Shown: piece by piece, positions 10,401 to 20,817 of the stretch
Position numbering within the stretch: position 1 is the stretch's first letter
Layout of the letters: each line of letters opens with the position of its first letter
From: Mauremys mutica
Lineage: Eukaryota; Chordata; Testudines; Geoemydidae
Assembly: GCF_020497125.1 (NCBI RefSeq)
Contig: NC_059075.1
Span: forward strand, 61,523,321 to 61,587,320
Direction: 5' to 3'
DNA length: 64,000 bases
Made by a program: the position numbers and the translations under genes
The notes under the pieces: model-generated
Told to the model about the DNA's origin: nothing
Databases searched by the model: none
What the model saw: only the letters and a program-made list of their open reading frames with translations

Positions 10401-11510
10401 CTAATGATTTCAGTGGTGTTTAAATCAGGTCCTTGTTATAGAAGAAGTCAACAGGCTGCACAGTGCAAAGATAATAGAACATGCAGTGAGGGAAAAGGTT
10501 AAAAGAGAGACTGAAGGTTGCAGCCAATCCCACACACATCTGCTACAGAAAGGTATTGTAGTGTAGTGTTGTGTTGTTTGTTTTTTAGCCAAGTTCTTAA
10601 GCAAACAAAAAGCAAATAAAAAGCAAATTTGAGCCATAGGTTTGCAAAACTGCATTGAACTTTATAGAGAGGCATCCCGTGTCCAGGCAGGAAGCTTTGT
10701 TTGGTCCAACTATACAGCACAGGTATGATAAACTTACTTTCTTTCTACTGCTCTTTGAATATATAAAATTAATGTGATTTTTGTTTTGCCTCCTTCACGT
10801 TTTCTAAATGGGATCATGAGTTCTATCTTTAGATTTCGTGATGGGAGAATATGACAGGATTTCCAATAGGTGCTAAAAGACTCAGGAATAATTCTGTAGA
10901 TAGTACTTTTTTATTGATATTGACAAGATGCCATAGTTGCGTTTAAAAGAAAAGCCCAAGCATATAATGTTATAGCTGAAATCCTCTGAACAATTTGTAT
11001 CCCCCTCAAAATATAATCCATGCATATCAATATAAAATAGATATAGGAAAAAGATGTGAACTCTAAATGTTTAGCACATAATTAACAAAAATAATTGGTA
11101 AGAGTTACATTGCCAGAAGAAATACTGCACCAAAATCTATAGACTACTTCAAACTTCACTGGAGTTTACACCACTCTATAGCTACTAATTTCTGTTTTTC
11201 TACATAATTTAAAAATAGGATCATGATCTTATTAACTTCTCCATTTGTTTTCTTATCCTTAATTTGCTTCTCTACATGAAGCATAGCTGGAAGACATAAA
11301 GACAGCCCCTTATGGACAAGGCATTCCTATCCTTCCACAGCCTTAAATATGATTTTTTATAACTGTAAGCTATAGAAATCCATTTTTACATTAATGTAGG
11401 GACTCTTGTAATTCCTGAAAATGCAGATGGAATACAAACAGATGCCTCTACATTTTCTTTTCCGCCAACTGTATTTTCATTATTGATGCTATTTCCAGAA
11501 CATATTAACC
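10400..11510 (+). repeat. Duplicated segment D1, with a possible non-coding first exon
   Basis: The stretch matches 48693-49833 (D2) in the same orientation, and its first 280 bp match 13020-13380 in inverted orientation. Shared landmarks are AAGTCAACAGGCTGCACA, GGAAAAGGTTAAAAGAGAGA and AAGTTCTTAAGCAAAC. Near 10722 all copies keep a GTGTCCAGGC...CAG block, and D1 and D2 keep a GTATG splice-donor-like junction. Confidence 0.75.
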
Positions 11511-13019
11511 CTTTTATAGTCTTAAAATATGTGATAGTAAGTCATATTTTTCAGAGGCACCTAAGATAGTTAGGCTCCTATCCTAGTCATAGTCACCTAA
11601 AATTTCCAACTAATTCCAACATTTATTCTTACAGGATGGACTCTGCTACAACATATGGAAGTTTTAAACTCCCTCTGCTTTGCAATGCTCATAACTGAAG
11701 GGGTGTTGCAAAGACTCATTGCAAACAAGAGTAAATTATTTGTGCCTGTGCCTATGGGCGTGTATACACAATTTTGCACAGAGACATCAGTTTCTACCCT
11801 TTTGAAAATTTGGGCCTTGGCAGTTCCTTCTCTTTTTAACTCACTGATGGGTCCAAAGCTGGGTGAAAACAAGAAGGGTGACAGAAACCATCTTTGTCTG
11901 TTCCTCTCTATATGTTAAATTAATTGGTCATCACTGATTATGCTGGATTGAAATATAATGCTATGTCTCTTTTCTTAAATAATGGATGAAAAGTTTATTT
12001 TAGAGGAAAAAGTCTCACAATTACCTGTTTCTTAATGACTGAGCCTGAATAAGATTCTGATAGAAAGTCAGGAAAATGTCATTAATTTGAAAGGGACCTG
12101 TAAGAGATTCTTTGTTAGGTGACTGTACACAGAGGTGACTCTTAGTAGTACCATTTGCTTTGGTTGACTTGCCAGTAAATTGCTAATTCATAATTCATTG
12201 AATGAGTCTATTCTTAAAAAAAGTGCTACAGTACTCTACAATAATGATCCAAAGTACTGTAGTTTACATTAGTGATGCAGTCATATTTTGGTTTGCTACT
12301 GTTGTACTTATTTTTATAAAGGATAAATGCTGCTTTTTTTGAGGGAATATGCAGATTTGCTTTACTTTGGTTGCTTTCCTTTACTGTCCTCATAACGTGT
12401 TGTCTAAGGGCTTCATCTATGTATTCTTTGTAATAGAGCTCAATGGATCCACTCCGTGTGATGATTCTGAGGCCTGGTGTACGCTACTGTTAGGTGGACA
12501 TAAATTGCCTTGTGTCGACCTACTTGTGCATGTGTCTACACTCTCATCTGTTACTTGCTGACATAAGAACCCTGTTATGGCTACACAGTGATGGTAACTT
12601 TATCAACGGAAGTGAGCCGTGCTTGATGTACTCTGGTAAATGTAGAGTGAATGTAGACACTGTGTGACCTATGCTGACCCTAACAGTCCTCCAGCAACTG
12701 TCTCACAATGCCCCAAAGTTTCTGCTCTTGTCACAAATGTGAACTCCACTGCCCAAAGGTCATGGAGATTAGAAGCCACCGCCCACTTTGAAACCCCTGT
12801 GTATTTTTTAAAGGCCTTTTCCTGGTTCCCCAGCTTGGTGAGCATACCTACCGACTCTCCCTTGCCATGTGTGTAAGCAGGATGGAAACACACCCCATTC
12901 TGCCTCAGTGTTGAGCCAACAGAGCTGCTTTGTCAAAGTGATCAATTCTGCTGGTTTTGGATTACAATTCACTTGACTGCCACTAGACTTGGTGCGAGGA
13001 ACAACAGGAGCTGGGTAGG
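11511..13019. other. Mostly featureless, with a possible Harbinger MITE fragment
   Basis: I recognise no gene. From about 12471 the sequence GGCCTGGTGTACGCTAC, followed by TGTCGACCTACTTGTG and GTCTACACTC, resembles decayed Harbinger ends as at 40942. No second end or target duplication is clear. Confidence 0.35.
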
Positions 13020-13560
13020 AGTCCTGCAAAGCTTCCTGCCTGGACACAGGATTCCTTTCAACAGAGTTCAGTGAGGTTTTGCAAACCTGTGGCTCAGATT
13101 TGCTTTTTGTTTGCTTAAGAACTTGGCTCAAATGAAAAGATTTATTCTTGAATGCTGTGCATGCCTCACAGTCTGTACACTACAATACCTTTCCGTAGCA
13201 GATGTGTGTGGCTCTCGTTCTTGGCTGCATAATACAGCTGGCAATACGATAAAGTATGGATTCGCTGCAATCGTTGGTCTCTCTTTTAACCTTTTCCCTC
13301 ACTGCATGTTCTATTATCCTTGCATTGTGCAGCCTGTTGACTTCATCTATAACAAGGACCTGATTTAAACACCACTGAAATTAATATGAGTGACTCAGTG
13401 GGTTTCAGTGACTCAGTGGGTTTTGAATCATGCCCCAAAATCCCCAACATTTCTTGTTCTCTTTTTAAAAAAATATTTTAAAAATTATAATTTCACTCTT
13501 TGTAACAATTAACAGGAACAAGACATGACAAAGACCCCTTCATAAGGTTACAGTATTGAG
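13020..13560 (-). repeat. Inverted copy of segment D (D1')
   Basis: Read on the minus strand this matches 48160-48370 and then 48700-48980, and also 10425-10690. It includes GTTACAAAGAGTGAAATTAT, AAATCAGGTCCTTGTTATAG and the CTTAAGCAAACAAAAAGCAAA block. It preserves the uninterrupted site of the two small elements inserted at 48349-48685. Confidence 0.8.
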
Positions 13561-14090
13561 ACTTCAGCAACAGATTCATTATAACTCATTCTTACGGTAC
13601 TGTCTGATGTACTTAGTTTCAAACCAGTTTGGGATTGATAACTGTTTGGTAATCCATGGCAGATTGAATGTACAAATTCAAAGAAGCTTGTGTAGACCGT
13701 TCCCCCCCAAACTCCCTCCTAAACATGCTCTCCATGCAGGCTCTGGCAGGCAGGGCGAGCAGACAGGGTTGTGTTCCCTGAAGCTGTGCTGAAGGACCAG
13801 GGTTGGGAGGAGAGTATGCCAGCCTGAACTCACCTCACTTGGTAAGCAGCGGGGAGGGATGCCAAATCCCAGTAAAAAAAGAGAGAGAGTGGAGACTTGG
13901 GGTGTTACCTGGTGATGTGAGCTGTGTTTAAAGAACCCTTGACACCATTTGACCCTCCCCTCCCCATCACCTCCCCTTTCCTCTCTGGTGTTTAACAACA
14001 GATTTGAATGGACTCAATTGAGAACCCTGGGTTCTGTTCAGGGATTACTAGAGCTGAAGTCACTGATAAGCAAGTCCAGGGGCTAAGTTA
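13561..14090. other. No recognisable gene
   Basis: This stretch is absent from the paralogue, where E2 joins D2 directly at 49833. It may be the upstream part of the LTR-like sequence of E1, but I could not find a start. Confidence 0.35.
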
Positions 14091-14372
14091 GACCTGGTGG
14101 GGGGACAGAGTTATGCTGAACAAGGATGAAGAGGCAGCAACAGAGAGGTTCCCCACTACTCAGTGAAACCTGTAAGAGCTGGGCTCAGTGGTGGAACCTC
14201 ACAACACAGCATCACAGCAGTGGCAGTGAGTGGCCAGTAGCGATTACAGCAGCAGGAATAATTGTGGCACAGGAGGCAAGCGGTGGCAGCGGCAGAGCTA
14301 ATAGGAGCAGTGAAGCAGTTGCAGAGGTGGTGGCAGCAGCTTGATGCCCCCCCCCCTTCATGTGAACACACC

Positions 14373-14645
14373 CAGGGCCGGCTCCAGGCCCCAGCACGCC
14401 AAGCGCGTGCTTGGGGCGGCATGCCGCGGGGGGCTCTCTGCTGGTCGCCGGGAGGGCGGCAGGCGGCTCCGGTGGACCTCCCGCAGGCGTGCCTGCGGAT
14501 GCTCCACCAGAGCCGCGGGACCAGCGGACCCTCCGCAGGCACGTCTGCAGGAGGTCCACCGGAGCCGTGGGACCGGCGACCGCCAGAGCGCCCCCCGCGG
14601 CGTGCCGCCGTGCTTGGGGCGGCGAAATTGCTAGAGCCGCCCCTG
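14373..14645. mobile_element. Short hAT element, 273 bp
   Basis: Starts CAGGGCCGGCTCCAGG and ends CTAGAGCCGCCCCTG, flanked by a perfect 8-bp duplication AACACACC (14365-14372 and 14646-14653). The paralogue at 50100-50107 shows the single-copy empty site. Confidence 0.95.
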
Positions 14646-15004
14646 AACACACCTCTGGAGTCTGGGTCTTTGTTCACCATGGACGACCAACTGTGAGTGG
14701 GGTGCCCTGGAGGGAAGGGGAGTGGTGTGTTAAAGGAACATTTGTTTGTCAGACTTTCACCCTGCGAGCTGGAAAACTGAGGCAAAGGACACTGCCCAAA
14801 ATACTGTGCGGGGAGGTAGTTTGCTTATGATTAGGCACTTTTGAATCATGGTTGTGGTGTTTTGCCAAATTAATGCTGGTTTCCCTTTCCCTTTTCATAA
14901 AAGCTTTCTTTTGTTATACACAGACTCAGTGCTTGTGGATGGGGAAGTATTACCTCTGAGAGGTGCTGAGGGGTGATTAGTTTCCCAGGTTACTGGGTGG
15001 GGGC

Positions 15005-15266
15005 CAGCGGCGGCTCCAGGCGCTAGCGCTCCAAGCGTGTGCCTGGGGCGGCAAACTGCAGGTGGTACCCTGCTGGTCGCTGTGAGGGTGGCAGTCAGGC
15101 TGCCTTTGGCGGCTTGACTGCGGGAGGTCTGCTGGTCCCACAGATTTGGTGGCAATTTGGCAGTGGCTATGCCGAATCCGCAGGACAGGGGATCTCCCGC
15201 AGGCAAGCCACCCAAGGCAGCTTGCCTGCCGTGCTTGGGGCAGCAAAAAAGCTAGAGCCGCCCCTG
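15005..15266. mobile_element. Short hAT element, 262 bp
   Basis: Starts CAGCGGCGGCTCCAGG and ends CTAGAGCCGCCCCTG. Flanking 8-mers GTGGGGGC and GCGGGGGC differ by one base. It is absent from the paralogue near 56895. Confidence 0.9.
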
Positions 15267-15393
15267 GCGGGGGCTCGAGCCAGTTCTGTTCTGTATTGTT
15301 CAGACAGACCCCTAGATATTGAACCTGGCCCCTGTTGCTGCTGACTCCACCTGGCAGAGGGGTTATGTGTGCAACTGCCCAGCTATGCTGGCT

Positions 15394-15438
15394 ACATGCT
15401 CTAGATGTGCTCCTGTCTGGAGCACATCTAGAGCATGT
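15394..15438. repeat. Perfect 20-bp hairpin
   Basis: Arms 15394-15413 and 15419-15438 are exact reverse complements around a 5-nt loop (TGTCT). The second arm is missing from the paralogue at 57014-57050 and lies exactly at the junction with the SINE-like insert. Confidence 0.95.
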
Positions 15439-15639
15439 ATTCCACTAATTGCATCCGACGAAGTGGGTATTCACCCACGAAAGCTCATGCTGCAAACAGG
15501 GCCGGCTCTAGGTTTTTTGCCGCCCCAAGCAAAAAATTTTTTGGCTGCCTCCCCCTCCGCCCCCAGACATGAGCCCCCCCCGCCCACCAGTACCCCCCAC
15601 TCACACCCCCTGTTGCCCCAGCACTGGCCTCCCCCCCAA

Positions 15640-16012
15640 ATGTGGGATCCGCTACCAGCACACTGCAGCCGAGCCCTGGCCCATCTGCGACTCCGTCCCC
15701 ATGCGGGTGGAGCTGCTGGGCAGCACGGAGCGGGAGTACTTCCAGGTGGCGGCACGGCTACGGGGTGGCGCAAAGAACACGGCCCCCTCCCTGGGCTTCG
15801 CAGCACTGCTGGTGGCCAAGGTGGATCAGTTCGTGCTCACCGCCCTCACCCTCGACATGCTGGCGGACAAAGACCTGGAGAGCCCCCTGGACCTGCTGCT
15901 CTTCAGCCTCACGGTGCCCTGGCCCAGCCCTGGCAGGCGGGAAGGCGAGGATCTCCGGCTGTGGGGCTACCTGCTCAGCACCGACGAACCCAGTCGGCCG
16001 CTCACCTCCTCA
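15640..16012 (+). pseudogene. Captured exon fragment of a FRAS1/FREM-type CSPG-repeat protein
   Basis: About 124 codons are open without a stop and read like an extracellular protein, unlike the low-complexity frames around them. Visible features are NTAPSLGFAALLVAKVDQFV, LTALTLDMLADKDLESP, LLLFSLT and LLSTDEPSRPLTS. The D-x-E-x-P-x-x-L-x-F pattern followed by a TDEPS.P..S turn is typical of CSPG repeats in FRAS1-related matrix proteins (FREM2-like is my best guess). It has no start codon of its own and breaks off at the point where SFTQ would follow. It is carried inside a hAT, so it is a transduplicated fragment, not a host gene. CSPG4-type proteins are an alternative source. Confidence 0.5.
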
Positions 16013-16379
16013 CACACTCCAGGAGCCCCTCGCCACCATCGCACCCCGGGCTCGGCTCCAGGGGACCCCGTTTCCCTCCCTCCCCGGCTCCTCACACACA
16101 CTGGGTAGGGCCGCCCAGAGGATTCAGGGCAAAGCAATTTTGGGGGCCCCTTCCATAAAAAAAAGTTGCAATACTATAGTAACATGTATTTGGAAATGTA
16201 AAAAATAACTAGTGAAAATTAATTTGTAATAATTTGAAAATACACCAAATACATTATTTAAAAACATTAAATGCTTTACTGGTCTGTATACATTTGCAAT
16301 TACAAAATGGGCTGTTGCTGGGTGATGGTGATGGTTGGTGCCAATGGGCTGTCACTGCCTGGAGGTGGTGCTGCTGTTG

Positions 16380-17060
16380 CCCAGGGCTGGGTGGGGAGCT
16401 GGGCTCTTGGGGGTGCCCGGCTCACAGGGGCTGGGCTCAGGACTGTGAGAAGATGGGGTCGGAGGTTGTCTGGCTCAGAGGGGCTCGCCTCAGAGCTGGG
16501 GGTCTGGGGTGGGGGGATGGAGTCGGAGGGTGCCCACCTCAGAGCAGCTGGGCTCAGAGCTGGGGGTCAGGGCAGTGGGGGATGGGGTCGGGGGTGTCCA
16601 GATCAGAGGGGCTGGGCTCAGAGCTAGGGGTCAGGGCTGTGGGGGGAATGGGGTCAGGGAGGTGTCCGGATCAGAGGGGCTGGGCTCGGAGCTGGGGCTC
16701 AGGGCTGTGAGGGGAATGGGGTGAGGGGGGTGTCTGGATCAGAGGGGCTGGGCTCGGAGCTGGGGGTCAGGGCTGTGGGGGGAATGGGGTCAGGGGGGTG
16801 CCCAGCTCAGAGGGGCTGGGCTCAGAGCTGGGGGTCAGGGCAGTGGGGGATGGGGTCAGGGGTGCCCAGCTCAGAGGGGCTGGGCTCAGAGCTGGGGGTC
16901 AGGGCTGTGGGGGGAATGGGGTGAGGGGGGTGTCTGGATCAGAGGGGCTGGGCTCAGAGCTGGGGGTCAGGGCTGTGAGGGGGATGCGGCTGTGGGGGTG
17001 CCCAGGTCCTAGGGGCTGGGCTTGGAGCTGGGGGTCAGGGCTGGGCCTGGGGGGTAATGG
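16380..17060. repeat. 68-bp minisatellite inside the hAT
   Basis: About ten copies of a G-rich unit containing CAGAGGGGCTGGGCTC recur at 16604, 16672, 16740, 16808, 16872 and 16940, giving spacings of 68 or 64 bp. Long open frames across it are repeat artefacts. Confidence 0.9.
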
Positions 17061-17760
17061 GTTCGGGGGGTGCCTGACAAACACCTCCCTGAGACCCCCC
17101 CCAATCCAACCCCCCCAATCCAACCCCCCTTCCCTGGCCCCTGACCGGCCCCCCCACAGAACCTGTGCCCCCTCCCTGCCCCTTAGCCACCCCCTCCCCC
17201 GCCCCGGCTGCTCACCCCTGGCTCACAGCGCGGCAGCCGCATGGCTCCGGTGGGGGCTGAGCTCTTCCCCGCTCAGAGCCGCGTGGGGAGGGGGCGGGGC
17301 CGCAAGCTCCAGGCTCAGCTCAGCTGCCTCTGCTCGGCCCGGAGCTCAGCCCCGCCCCCTGACCACACGGCTCTGAGCGGGGAAGAGCTCAGCCCCGCCC
17401 CCAGCCAAGATGCTGCTGGGCTGTTTAGGACCCGGGGAACAAGCGGAGGAGGAGCGGCCCGTCTTCTGCAGCCAGGCGGGGCCGCGCTACCGGTAAGGGG
17501 CCCCCCCTCTCCCCCAAGCGGAGCCGGTAGCGCGGCCCTGCCCGGCTGCAGGGGACGGGCCGCTCCTCGGCTCGCAGTGGCAGGATGAGCTGGGGCCCCA
17601 GCCTTTTGCCGCCCCCTATATTTTGCTGCCCTAGGCAGCAGCTTGTTTTGCTGGTGCCTAGAGCCGCCCCTGGCTGCAAAACGTCTGTTAGTCTATAAGG
17701 TGCCACAGGATTCTTTGCTGCTTTTACAGATCCAGACTAACACGGCTACCCCTCTGATAC

Positions 17761-18628
17761 AGGAGGTACTGGCTCTCTAGGCCTATGCGGAGAAGAGGCT
17801 ATTTGGGCACAGTTACAGACCAGTTGTAGAAATGGGGACATCTACAAATAGATTGCACGGTGGATGCAGGCAGTGGGGTATGACAGAGATCAGCAGCAGT
17901 GCTGGGTGAAAGCCAAGGACCTGTGCCACGCATACCAGGAAAGCCAACAATCAATCTGGTATCTAGCTGCAGACCTGCTGGTTTTACAACAGTTTGCACA
18001 CCATACTTGGCGGGGACCCCACCAGCACCCTACAATGCACCTGGAAGAGAGGGATTTTTTGGAGGTGAAGCTGGGGTTGGGGGAGCACCAGAGGCACAGC
18101 AGCAAGGTTTCCTCCTTCCAAAGTGCTTTGCTATTTTGCAGTGGGGAGTATTGTGGACCCTCCCATGCACTGACTGGTCCCCTCCATCATGGGTTTTGGC
18201 AGTGGGGTGTGGGTGTGCTGTTTTGCAGTGGGAGGTGAGGGGAGCTGACAGTGATAAGAGCTGTACACGTTTATAGGATTTTTAAAAAAGGTGAAAAAAT
18301 TATGGGGTGGGGATGGCATTATGGGACGCAGAAAGTTGCATGCTTGGAACTTGACCCTTTGCTTCCAGTCCCTCCTGCGTCGCTCTTGTGCGCCCCAGAA
18401 CAAATTGTGAAAATTCTCCAAAAGGCATTGGACTGGAGTATGGTGCATGGTGCACTGGGATACCTACTCATGGTGCACCGCACTTTGCTTTGACACAAGT
18501 ACTCCTGGTGAGTATGTGACGCGCTGATGCAAGGAGCCAAGTATGGATGAACATGAGCGATACACTAAATATAGCAGCTATTTTCTGACTGACTTGTGTT
18601 GACCACAGCTGGTAGTATAGACACGGCC
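17761..18628 (+). mobile_element. Internally deleted PIF/Harbinger copy
   Basis: Its left part matches the Myb/SANT-like region at 57060-57340 and its right part matches 61560-61958, up to the end GTATAGACACGGCC. The 57-kb copy keeps over 4 kb between them, including both genes, so this copy lost its coding interior. The left terminal repeat is missing in both copies. Confidence 0.65.
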
Positions 18629-18947
18629 AAAGTCCATCATAGGTGTATGTGGAACTTTCCAGCACTGCATGGACTATAAGCAGGTGTGAGGGAGCATGGG
18701 CCCAGATTTACTTTAGAATGGGTAGGCCTGTGCCATCTGGAGGGGAGGTAGGACCTGGTACACCAACTCATGAGGTATTTTTGTTACAGAAAATATATCA
18801 CATACATGATATACATTGGTTAGAATAAATAGCCTCTTTCTAGTACATTCCTGGCATTTCACTGATTCTCTGACCTCTTATACTCTGTGTAGCATATGAT
18901 ATTTTTGTAACAAAATTCATACAATAAACTGTCTCTCATTTTCTTGT

Positions 18948-18949
18948 AG
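18948..18949 (+). other. Probable splice acceptor of the coding first exon
   Basis: A pyrimidine-rich run (CTCTCATTTTCTTGTAG) ends in AG 55 bp upstream of the start codon at 19005. It implies a non-coding exon further upstream; segment D1 offers a candidate donor near 10722. Confidence 0.5.
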
Positions 18950-19004
18950 CTAGGAAGACAAATTCCCTGCACAAAGGCCACATCCTTCTCCTTCCTGGGA
19001 AAAC

Positions 19005-20457
19005 ATGGTGGACAAGGTTTTCCAGAAGGTGTTCATTTTCCTTGTCCTAATTTTCATTTTTGGAAGTCTTCTTTCTGGGGCATTCTACAAGTGGCAAACA
19101 AAAATGATGAGTAAGTAAAGAATATATAGATAGAAGGATTTTGTGTTTCTTGGAACAGAGACCATCTTTTTGAAGCATATAAAATATGTAGCACAAAGAG
19201 GGTGCATGTACAAATAATACAAATAAAATATCTGATGGGCCTGGCCTGTCAGATTCTTTGTTATCCTGACACATGTAGGGAAGAGAAACCCACAAAAAGC
19301 CACATTTCCCACTGAAGGTAAGTGTTTGAAGATGCATGGCAGGATTCTCCGTAAGAATATTGCTCCTGCCATTCATTTCCCAGGTTCTCCTTCTAACAAG
19401 CCTTTTAATAATCATGGTAGCTTGTGTTGCACACCTGTAATAGTGTAGGCAAGTGACAGTGAACTAGAGATTCGTGTTAATCTTGAGCTGCTATTTTCAT
19501 TCCTCAAGTAGTTAGTTTGAGTTCATTCATTTCCTGAATGAAAAGAGAATTCAGCGAAATGACTTTACACTGATGGTGTATCTTCCTTTCTTGCACACAT
19601 CTTCTTTTCCAGTTCCTAAGGAAGATTGGCTGATGAGTCAAGTCTATCGCAGAGACATACTGAACTCTACCTGCCTGATGAACAACCTCTCTCATTCACA
19701 AAGCAAACTGAAACATAATGTTGCAAGACAGATCTTTGTGGAACATAACCACAAGTTCATCTACTGTGAGGTGCCCAAGGTGGGCTGCTCCAATTGGAAG
19801 AAAATCATCCTTCTCCTCACAATGAATCTGAGCAGAAAGGCTAATGAAGTGCAACAGGACTTCATCCACCGTACCCCACTGATAAAGAGGCTGAGTTCTT
19901 ACCCTTCTGACTACCAGGATAAATTGCTGACCAGTTACACCAAAGTGATGTTCACCAGAGATCCCCTGGAACGGTTGGTTTCAGCTTACAGAGACAAGCT
20001 TCTGCACTCTGAGCCATACTATAGTATCACTGTGGCAAATGAGATCAAGGCCATGTGCAGGAAAAACAAAAATTCAACTGAAAAGGTGACTTTCCAGGAG
20101 TTTGTTAACTTTATTCTGACAAAAAAACAAGAACATCTGGATATTCACTGGCAACCAATGTTTCTACTCTGTGATCCTTGCAACATTCACTATGACATCC
20201 TGGGGAAGTTTGAGACCTTGGAACAAGATTCTGAACATGTTCTCAGGAACATTGGAGCCCCAGAGGATCTGCACTACCCTAACTTTAGGACACATAGCTC
20301 AGAGAAACGTACTAGTGGTGATATCACCCTGGAATATCTCAGAAAGCTGAGCTCAGAGCAAATTGAAAAGATCAAGAAGCTGTACCAGATGGATTTTGCC
20401 TTGTTCAACTATCCTTATGACTTGAAAATGAACCTTTACAAGACTGATACAGTATGA
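19005..20457 (+). CDS. Carbohydrate sulfotransferase, HNK-1/CHST8-14 family (two coding exons)
   Basis: Coding exons 19005-19110 and 19613-20457 give 317 codons including the stop (316 residues), close to the family's usual 310-420. Exon 1 ends at a GTAAGT donor and exon 2 follows a pyrimidine tract with AG; the split codon (A plus TT) restores Ile36, so the phase fits. Residues 1-8 are a short cytoplasmic tail and 9-27 a hydrophobic signal anchor, giving a type II Golgi protein. The 5'-phosphosulfate loop is PKVGCSNWK (90-98) and the 3'-phosphate motif is TRDPLERLVSAYR (150-162). The family motif HWQPMFLLCDPC (213-224) and YDILGKFETL (228-237) are present, with N-glycosylation sequons at Asn53, Asn60 and Asn107. 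The enzyme should move sulfate from PAPS to a sugar on glycoproteins or proteoglycans. The acceptor cannot be read from sequence, so no symbol is given. It is the only intact host gene in the window. Confidence 0.92.
19111..19612 (+). other. Intron of the sulfotransferase gene
   Basis: A 502-bp intron starting GTAAGT and ending TTCTTTTCCAG. I recognise no mobile element in it, unlike most other stretches of this size in the window. Confidence 0.9.
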
Positions 20458-20817
20458 GCCGGAAGGCAGTTTTTATTCATAGAAAATCACATGAAGTTGT
20501 CTACAAAGATGATTACAGGTGGTTGATTGTAGCAGTCAAGCACTTTTGGTGTTTTGTAGCTCATAAAGCTATTAGTTGTAGGCACTCGTGTGATGCTGTA
20601 TGGAATACGGGACATCATTAATTATATTATCAGTACCAATATTACAAAATTGTAATGATTCTTATGCCAGATATGCCATGTAAAGTATCAGTGGAAAAGG
20701 TATGATTTGCTAAATATGATAAGTTCGTTCTTATATATTTATCATCTTTGTATCATGAGTTATAAATGTGTTGTTCATTGATATATCAAACTTGTGCTGT
20801 GTATCTGGGTTACACCC
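20458..20817 (+). other. 3' flank of the sulfotransferase gene
   Basis: A/T-rich and probably holding the 3' untranslated region. I found no canonical AATAAA before the LTR at 20818, so the polyadenylation site is unclear. Confidence 0.5.

Larger units (their letters stand above)
15497..17672. mobile_element. Large composite hAT element, 2176 bp, with captured sequence
   Basis: Starts CAGGGCCGGCTCTAGG and ends CCTAGAGCCGCCCCTG, flanked by a perfect 8-bp duplication GCTGCAAA (15489-15496 and 17673-17680). Inside, in order: a FRAS1/FREM-like exon fragment (15640-16012); a piece of another hAT family (16106-16200, similar to 33495-33650 read backwards); a 68-bp minisatellite (16380-17060); and a G/C-rich block with a perfect 22-bp inverted repeat (17259-17280 with 17369-17390). 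A roughly 105-bp stretch at 17277-17383 recurs in a different hAT at 53178-53278. No transposase is present. Confidence 0.9.
15439..17758. mobile_element. SINE/Penelope-like tail unit split by a hAT
   Basis: The two parts, 15439-15496 and 17673-17758, make one roughly 140-bp turtle repeat (CGACGAAGTGGGTATTCACC, then GTTAGTCTATAAGGTGCCAC and ACACGGCTACCCCTCTGATA). The large hAT at 15497-17672 splits it. The repeat is inserted where E2 reads TAGACAGGAGGTACTGG. Similar units occur at 6441, 7707 and 42291. Confidence 0.7.
14091..18840 (+). repeat. Duplicated segment E1, LTR-like at its left and Harbinger-like at its right
   Basis: Without insertions, the stretch aligns closely with 49834-50205, 56646-57340 and 61560-62130 (E2). 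Near 14890-15365 it resembles the 3' half of a retroviral LTR (TTCATAAAAGCTTTC, then ACCTGGCCCCTGTTGCTGC). Four elements sit here that E2 lacks: hATs at 14373, 15005 and 15497, and a SINE/Penelope-like tail. E2 carries a Harbinger at 50206 that E1 lacks. E1 leads straight into the sulfotransferase gene. Confidence 0.85.

Noticed and set aside
11511..12470. Possible tRNA or small RNA genes in the quiet stretch.
   Set aside because: I looked for box A/box B patterns and cloverleaf potential and found none that I could support. The same holds for the rest of the window.
14156..14830. Several long overlapping open frames on both strands around 14150-14830.
   Set aside because: They cover a short hAT with G/C-rich, low-complexity content and are open in several frames at once. 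No domain is visible, and the hAT part is absent from the paralogue at 50100.
15319..16158. A 279-codon open frame overlapping the captured exon fragment.
   Set aside because: It is in another frame, proline- and arginine-rich, starts outside the hAT and ends inside it. The neighbouring frame has the protein-like CSPG features.
16234..17376. Long glycine-rich frames with repeated GSELGVRAVG-type peptides.
   Set aside because: They are translations of the 68-bp minisatellite, open because the period and composition allow it.
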